A DNA stretch of 64,000 bases, from positions 8,338,278 to 8,402,277 of the forward strand of contig OZ005702.1 in assembly GCA_963930775.1 (NCBI GenBank), given 5' to 3'. The position numbers were made by a program, and so were the translations under genes. The notes beneath the pieces are model-generated. The model did no database searches. It saw only the letters and a list, made by a program, of their open reading frames with translations, and was not told the origin of the DNA. Positions 59,377 to 64,000 of the stretch are shown here, piece after piece (the first letter of the stretch is position 1; each line of letters begins with the position of its first letter). The stretch is from Cliona cf. orientalis (Eukaryota; Porifera; Demospongiae; Clionaida; Clionaidae).

Positions 59377-59850
59377 AAGTCAAGTTGGGCTGCTTTTAAG
59401 AGCCAGCTTAAATGACTGGAGACTTGGGGTAAGTACTAAGTCCTCCTCTAGCGAGTTCCAAGCTCTGATGCCACTGGGGACAAATGAATTATAATAATAG
59501 TTAGTTCGTGCAAAGGGACAGTGCAGAGTTTGTGCCCTGGTCAGTCTGCTTGAATGTGCCAATTGGATTTGTAGAATATCATCGGGAAAGTCACACAATC
59601 CATGAAGAATCTTATAAACTTGCACAAGCTTCAAGTGTAGTCTCCTCTCGCTCAGCATGGGGACATTTACCAGCCTAGTTAGCTCCTCATGGCCTGCATC
59701 CCAGCGATGAGAAACGAGTTTCAAGGCAAATTTCTGGACTGACTCGAGCTTGTTGACATCGTTCTAGGTGTATGGATCCCAGAGCTGACAAGCGTACTCC
59801 AAGTGGGGCCGAACAAGGCTCAAGTAAAGCTGCTTCACCGTCGGTGCCAT
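59377..59850 (-). pseudogene. 3' end of a non-LTR retrotransposon reverse transcriptase (dead)
   Basis: Minus-strand reading: KQLYLSLVRPHLEYACQLWD then PYT-stop, continuing ESVQKFALKLVSHRWDAGHE, RRLHLKLVQVYKILHGLCDF and FVPSGIRAWNSLEEDLV. LxRPxLEYAxxxW and the WNSLP-like RAWNSLEE are hallmarks of the C-terminal thumb/tail of CR1/jockey/RTE-type LINE ORF2. An in-frame TAG at about 59764-59766 and the missing catalytic part show a 5'-truncated, inactive copy. Confidence 0.85.
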
Positions 59851-60249
59851 TGTGCGCTCGGTATGCGCGCCGCCACTGAGTCGCGACTCAAACCACCGCT
59901 TCAGGATTCACAAACTTGAGTTTGGAATTATAGGAACGAGATTGGATGATGTTGGCCAGTATTGGACTCGGCGTGGTCCGCGATCGGTGATGCTCGAAGA
60001 AGTAATGATCGCGTATGTATAATATGTGATTGTGCGCTCGGTATACGCATGCGCGCCGCCACTACTTCGCGACTCAAACCAGGTCCAAATCAGTCCAAAC
60101 AAGTAATTAAGTTTTGTATAGATTTGAACAATTCAAGGTGTGGAAACCAATTACAGCCAGTCAAAACATACAATTAGCCCTCGACTGGATGATTCAGAGA
60201 GAGGAGTATTTAAAGAGCAGCAAAAGCCAGCATTGTCATTCAACTAAAC
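59851..60249. other. Short duplicated flanks, non-coding
   Basis: TGTGCGCTCGGTAT-CGC then GCGCCGCCACT and CGCGACTCAAACC occur twice (59851 and 60031). No gene seen. Confidence 0.55.
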
Positions 60250-60640
60250 TAACTGTTCATCCTTCATCTCAGCTGTACTGTGTCTTCATCGTTCATCTTG
60301 GCTGTACTGTGTCTTCATCCTTCATCTCAGCTGTACTGTGTCTTCATCTCTGCCAACTGTGTCTTCAATTGGAAGGATCTACTGCATTGTTGGGATCTTG
60401 GCTGTACTATGTCTTCATCCTTCATCTCGGCTGTACTGTGTCTTCATCGTTCATCTCGGCTGTACTGTGTCTTCATCCTTCATCTCAGCTGTACTGTGTC
60501 TTCATCCTTCATCTCAGCTGTACTGTGTCTTCATCTCTGCCAACTGTTGCTAGCGCTCTTCAATTGGAAGGATCTACTGCATTGTTGGGATCTTGGCTGT
60601 ACTGTGTCTTCATCTCTACCACCTAGTGCTGGTGTTCTTT
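60250..60640. repeat. 29-bp minisatellite with higher-order structure
   Basis: Unit TGTGTCTTCATCCTTCATCT plus CAGCTGTAC recurs about eight times. Two longer superunits contain CTCTGCCAACTGT...CAATTGGAAGGATCTACTGC (60352 and 60533). Because 29 is not a multiple of 3, all three plus-strand frames stay open; these are not genes. Confidence 0.85.
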
Positions 60641-61600
60641 AATTGGAATGATCCTACCGACTGGATTGTTTGGAATTTCTACTGGTACACATTGTTGGAT
60701 TGAGGCAAGTTCTTTTGCATGACTTTATTGTCTATTTACTGGTACATATGGTGCATGGTGCTGGCTTAAGACTCTTGTCCACTGATTTGTTGTGCTTCTA
60801 CTGGTGCATGGTGCTAGCTTGAGGCCTTTCCACTGAATCTTGGTATGCTTATACTCTGGTGCATATGGTGTTGGCTTGTGTGTGTGTGTGTGTGATGTGT
60901 GTTTGGAGCACAGCTTTAGAGTTTGTGTGTGTACTAACTTACCTTCACTGGATTAGGCTCATATTACTTTGTGTATGCTAATGTTAAATATATCCATTGA
61001 GTTTATCACGTATATATTTTTTTTATTCAGAGAGTTTTGGGAGTTGCTATCTACTGGTTGTTGGTGTAGCCTCTTGTATCTCCAGCCTGAGACGAGCCTT
61101 GGTCAACTGCTTTGTCCTCCACTCTTGTTGGGATCGCTGCCCCTGCATTAACGGTATGTGGAGCCGTCGGATGTTGGTGGTGTGAACAACTAGGGTGTAG
61201 CGTGATGCACTTGACCATGGCCCGTCAATGGATTGTGATGAACTGCTGTTCTCCTCTCTTGCACATGACTTTGACTCAACTTTACTAGATTATATTGTAT
61301 GCATGCATATTTTTAATTTATGGATTTTTCTGCGCTGCGCTTCATCTAGGCCCCTTAATAATCAAATTTTCCCCGCGTTGATCTTCAACACGCAAAGACT
61401 TAGTTTAATATGGGAGGATATGGGGATATTTTTGTGTGACTAGTGAGATAGACACAAACAAGCTTAATAGACATGACAAAAGTAACTGTTCAGCGTAGTG
61501 TCTGTGTCATGCTCTCGCCTACAAATCTGTGGAGACTATAGAAACTGTGGTCCTAGGTTCGAGCCCAGCACGGGGGGTTTGGGGGGCCAAAACATGGGGG
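60641..61600. other. Spacer before the satellite; tRNA B-box-like motif
   Basis: GT-rich microsatellite near 60877-60900. At 61554-61566 AGGTTCGAGCCC resembles a Pol III B box, with no good A box or cloverleaf, so possibly a SINE remnant. No gene supported. Confidence 0.4.
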
Positions 61601-62547
61601 GCGCATAAGTATGGTTCTGCGCATAAGTATTGGGTCGAGCAATAAGTATTGGGTCGAGCAATAAGTATTGGGTCGAGCAATAAGTATTGGGTCGAGCAAT
61701 AAGTATTGGGTCGAGCAATAAGTATTGGGTCGAGCAATAAGTATTGGGTCGAGCAATAAGTATTGGGTCGAGCAATAAGTATTGGGTCGAGCAATAAGTA
61801 TTGGGTCGAGCAATAAGTATTGGGTCGAGCAATAAGTATTGGGTCGAGCAATAAGTATTGGGTCGAGCAATAAGTATTGGGTCGAGCAATAAGTATTGGG
61901 TCGAGCAATAAGTATTGGGTCGAGCAATAAGTATTGGGTCGAGCAATAAGTATTGGGTCGAGCAATAAGTATTGGGTCGAGCAATAAGTATTGGGTCGAG
62001 CAATAAGTATTGGGTCGAGCAATAAGTATTGGGTCGAGCAATAAGTATTGGGTCGAGCAATAAGTATTGGGTCGAGCAATAAGTATTGGGTCGAGCAATA
62101 AGTATTGGGTCGAGCAATAAGTATTGGGTCGAGCAATAAGTATTGGGTCGAGCAATAAGTATTGGGTCGAGCAATAAGTATTGGGTCGAGCAATAAGTAT
62201 TGGGTCGAGCAATAAGTATTGGGTCGAGCAATAAGTATTGGGTCGAGCAATAAGTATTGGGTCGAGCAATAAGTATTGGGTCGAGCAATAAGTATTGGGT
62301 CGAGCAATAAGTATTGGGTCGAGCAATAAGTATTGGGTCGAGCAATAAGTATTGGGTCGAGCAATAAGTATTGGGTCGAGCAATAAGTATTGGGTCGAGC
62401 AATAAGTATTGGGTCGAGCAATAAGTATTGGGTCGAGCAATAAGTATTGGGTCGAGCAATAAGTATTGGGTCGAGCAATAAGTATTGGGTCGAGCAATAA
62501 GTATTGGGTCGAGCAATAAGTATTGGGTCGAGCAATAAGTATTGGGT
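61601..62547. repeat. 19-bp satellite array, about 49 units
   Basis: Unit ATAAGTATTGGGTCGAGCA repeats head to tail with almost no variation. The left edge holds degenerate precursor units (GCGCATAAGTATGGTTCT, GCGCATAAGTATTGGGTCGA). Since 19 is 1 mod 3, all frames on the minus strand cycle through the same 19 codons without a stop, producing three long but meaningless open frames. Confidence 0.97.
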
Positions 62548-63105
62548 CCGGGTTCGGGTTCGGTTTGGGTTTGGGTTTGGGTTCGGGTTTGGGTTTGGGT
62601 TCGGGTTTGGGTTTGGGTTTGGGTTCGGGTTCGGGTTCGGGTTCGGGTTCGGGTTTGGGTTTGGGTTTGGGTTTGGGTTTGGGTTTGGGTTCGGGTTTGG
62701 GTTCGGGTTCGGGTTTGGGTTCGGTTTGGGTTTGGGTTCGGGTTTGGGTTCGGGTTTGGGTTTGGGTTCGGGTTTGGGTTCGGTTTGGGTTTGGGTTCGG
62801 TTTGGTTCGGGTTCGGTTTGGGTTCGGTTTGGGTTTGGTTTGGGTTTGGGTTTGGGTTCGGTTTGGGTTCGGGTTCGGGTTTGGGTTCGGTTCGGGTTCG
62901 GGTTCGGTTTGGGTTTGGGTTTGGGTTTGGGTTTGGTTCGGGTTCGGTTTGGGTTCGGGTTTGGGTTCGGGTTTGGGTTTGGGTTTGGGTTCGGTTTGGG
63001 TTTGGGTTTGGGTTCGGGTTTGGGTTCGGGTTTGGTTCGGGTTCGGTTCGGGTTTGGGTTCGGGTTCGGGTTCGGGTTTGGGTTTGGGTTTGGGTTTGGG
63101 TTTGG
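62548..63105. repeat. Degenerate TTCGGG/TTTGGG hexamer array
   Basis: Hexamers TTCGGG and TTTGGG alternate irregularly with occasional pentamer or shortened units (GGTTCGGTTTGGG). The boundary with the 19-bp satellite is at ATTGGGTCCGGGTTCGGG. Confidence 0.95.
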
Positions 63106-64000
63106 GTTCGGGTTTGGGTTTGGGTTTGGGTTTGGGTTTGGGTTTGGGTTTGGGTTTGGGTTTGGGTTTGGGTTTGGGTTTGGGTTTGGGTTTGGGTTTG
63201 GGTTTGGGTTTGGGTTTGGGTTTGGGTTTGGGTTTGGGTTTGGGTTTGGGTTTGGGTTTGGGTTTGGGTTTGGGTTTGGGTTTGGGTTTGGGTTTGGGTT
63301 TGGGTTTGGGTTTGGGTTTGGGTTTGGGTTTGGGTTTGGGTTTGGGTTTGGGTTTGGGTTTGGGTTTGGGTTTGGGTTTGGGTTTGGGTTTGGGTTTGGG
63401 TTTGGGTTTGGGTTTGGGTTTGGGTTTGGGTTTGGGTTTGGGTTTGGGTTTGGGTTTGGGTTTGGGTTTGGGTTTGGGTTTGGGTTTGGGTTTGGGTTTG
63501 GGTTTGGGTTTGGGTTTGGGTTTGGGTTTGGGTTTGGGTTTGGGTTTGGGTTTGGGTTTGGGTTTGGGTTTGGGTTTGGGTTTGGGTTTGGGTTTGGGTT
63601 TGGGTTTGGGTTTGGGTTTGGGTTTGGGTTTGGGTTTGGGTTTGGGTTTGGGTTTGGGTTTGGGTTTGGGTTTGGGTTTGGGTTTGGGTTTGGGTTTGGG
63701 TTTGGGTTTGGGTTTGGGTTTGGGTTTGGGTTTGGGTTTGGGTTTGGGTTTGGGTTTGGGTTTGGGTTTGGGTTTGGGTTTGGGTTTGGGTTTGGGTTTG
63801 GGTTTGGGTTTGGGTTTGGGTTTGGGTTTGGGTTTGGGTTTGGGTTTGGGTTTGGGTTTGGGTTTGGGTTTGGGTTTGGGGTTTGGGTTTGGGTTTGGGT
63901 TTGGGTTTGGGTTTGGGTTTGGGTTTGGGTTTGGGTTTGGGTTTGGGTTTGGGTTTGGGTTTGGGTTTGGGTTTGGGTTTGGGTTTGGGTTTGGGTTTGG
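63106..64000. repeat. Homogeneous (TTTGGG)n telomere-like array at the window edge
   Basis: About 149 tandem TTTGGG units with one extra G near 63881. The G-rich strand runs 5' to 3' toward the right edge, as at a right chromosome end. No TTAGGG unit is seen. G3N3 spacing gives very strong G-quadruplex potential. Confidence 0.95.

Noticed and set aside
60114-60642. Open frames of 120-170 codons on the plus strand
   Set aside because: Frames open only because of the 29-bp minisatellite.
61554-61566. tRNA gene suggested by a B-box-like motif
   Set aside because: No matching A box, acceptor stem or cloverleaf could be formed.
61519-62535. Three overlapping minus-strand open frames of 314-338 codons
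   Set aside because: Produced by the stop-free 19-bp satellite; all frames give the same cyclic peptide.
61601-62547. Possible CRISPR array
   Set aside because: Direct repeats have no spacers, and the genome is eukaryotic.

Overview
The window is eukaryotic nuclear DNA from an early-branching animal, most likely a demosponge. Evidence: short spliced genes with GT..AG introns, metazoan families (adhesion GPCR, syntaxin, IRAK-type kinase, MALT1 paracaspase, FERM protein), very tight gene spacing, and intron-poor protein kinase-Kelch genes of a kind I associate with sponges. The taxonomic call is inference; nothing in the sequence names the species. Gene coordinates below span introns; exon edges were read by eye from splice sites and conserved motifs.

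Region 1 (1-16.3 kb): a partial LRR/HRM/GAIN/7TM adhesion GPCR (-), a Qa-SNARE syntaxin (+), an hnRNP K-like triple-KH protein (-) and a secreted class III extradiol dioxygenase (LigB)-like protein (-).

Region 2 (16.2-24 kb): a tandem duplication on the minus strand. It holds two uninterrupted kinase/coiled-coil/Kelch genes, one truncated Kelch 3' fragment, an orphan copy of the LigB-like gene's first exon, and a duplicated block upstream of both kinases. One copy of that block carries a MITE and the other shows the empty site.

Region 3 (24.1-49.4 kb): nine genes in strict strand alternation: CWC25 (+), RPAP2 (-), IRAK-like kinase (+), ARL14EP-like (-), MALT1 (+), gluconokinase (-), FERM protein (+), single-pass coiled-coil protein (-), ribosomal protein uS19/RPS15 (+). 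Neighbours are head-to-head over 0-205 bp or tail-to-tail over 80-360 bp, so shared bidirectional promoters are likely. Two innate-immune/NF-kB-type signalling genes (IRAK-like, MALT1) lie within 10 kb, with one gene between them. Introns carry several MITE families, including one element nested inside another within an RPS15 intron.

Region 4 (49.4-64 kb): gene-poor and repeat-rich. It contains MITEs, a foldback element with perfect 118-bp arms, another inverted-repeat element with an apparent 15-bp target duplication, two copies of a death-domain-like exon (one frameshifted), a dead LINE reverse-transcriptase tail, minisatellites, a 19-bp satellite of about 49 units, and finally about 1.45 kb of degenerate then pure TTTGGG hexamer running to the window edge. 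The G-rich strand points toward the edge, as at a right-hand chromosome end, but the metazoan TTAGGG motif is absent. This non-canonical telomere-like array is the most striking feature here; whether it is a telomere, a subtelomeric satellite or an assembly/base-calling artefact cannot be decided from the sequence alone.
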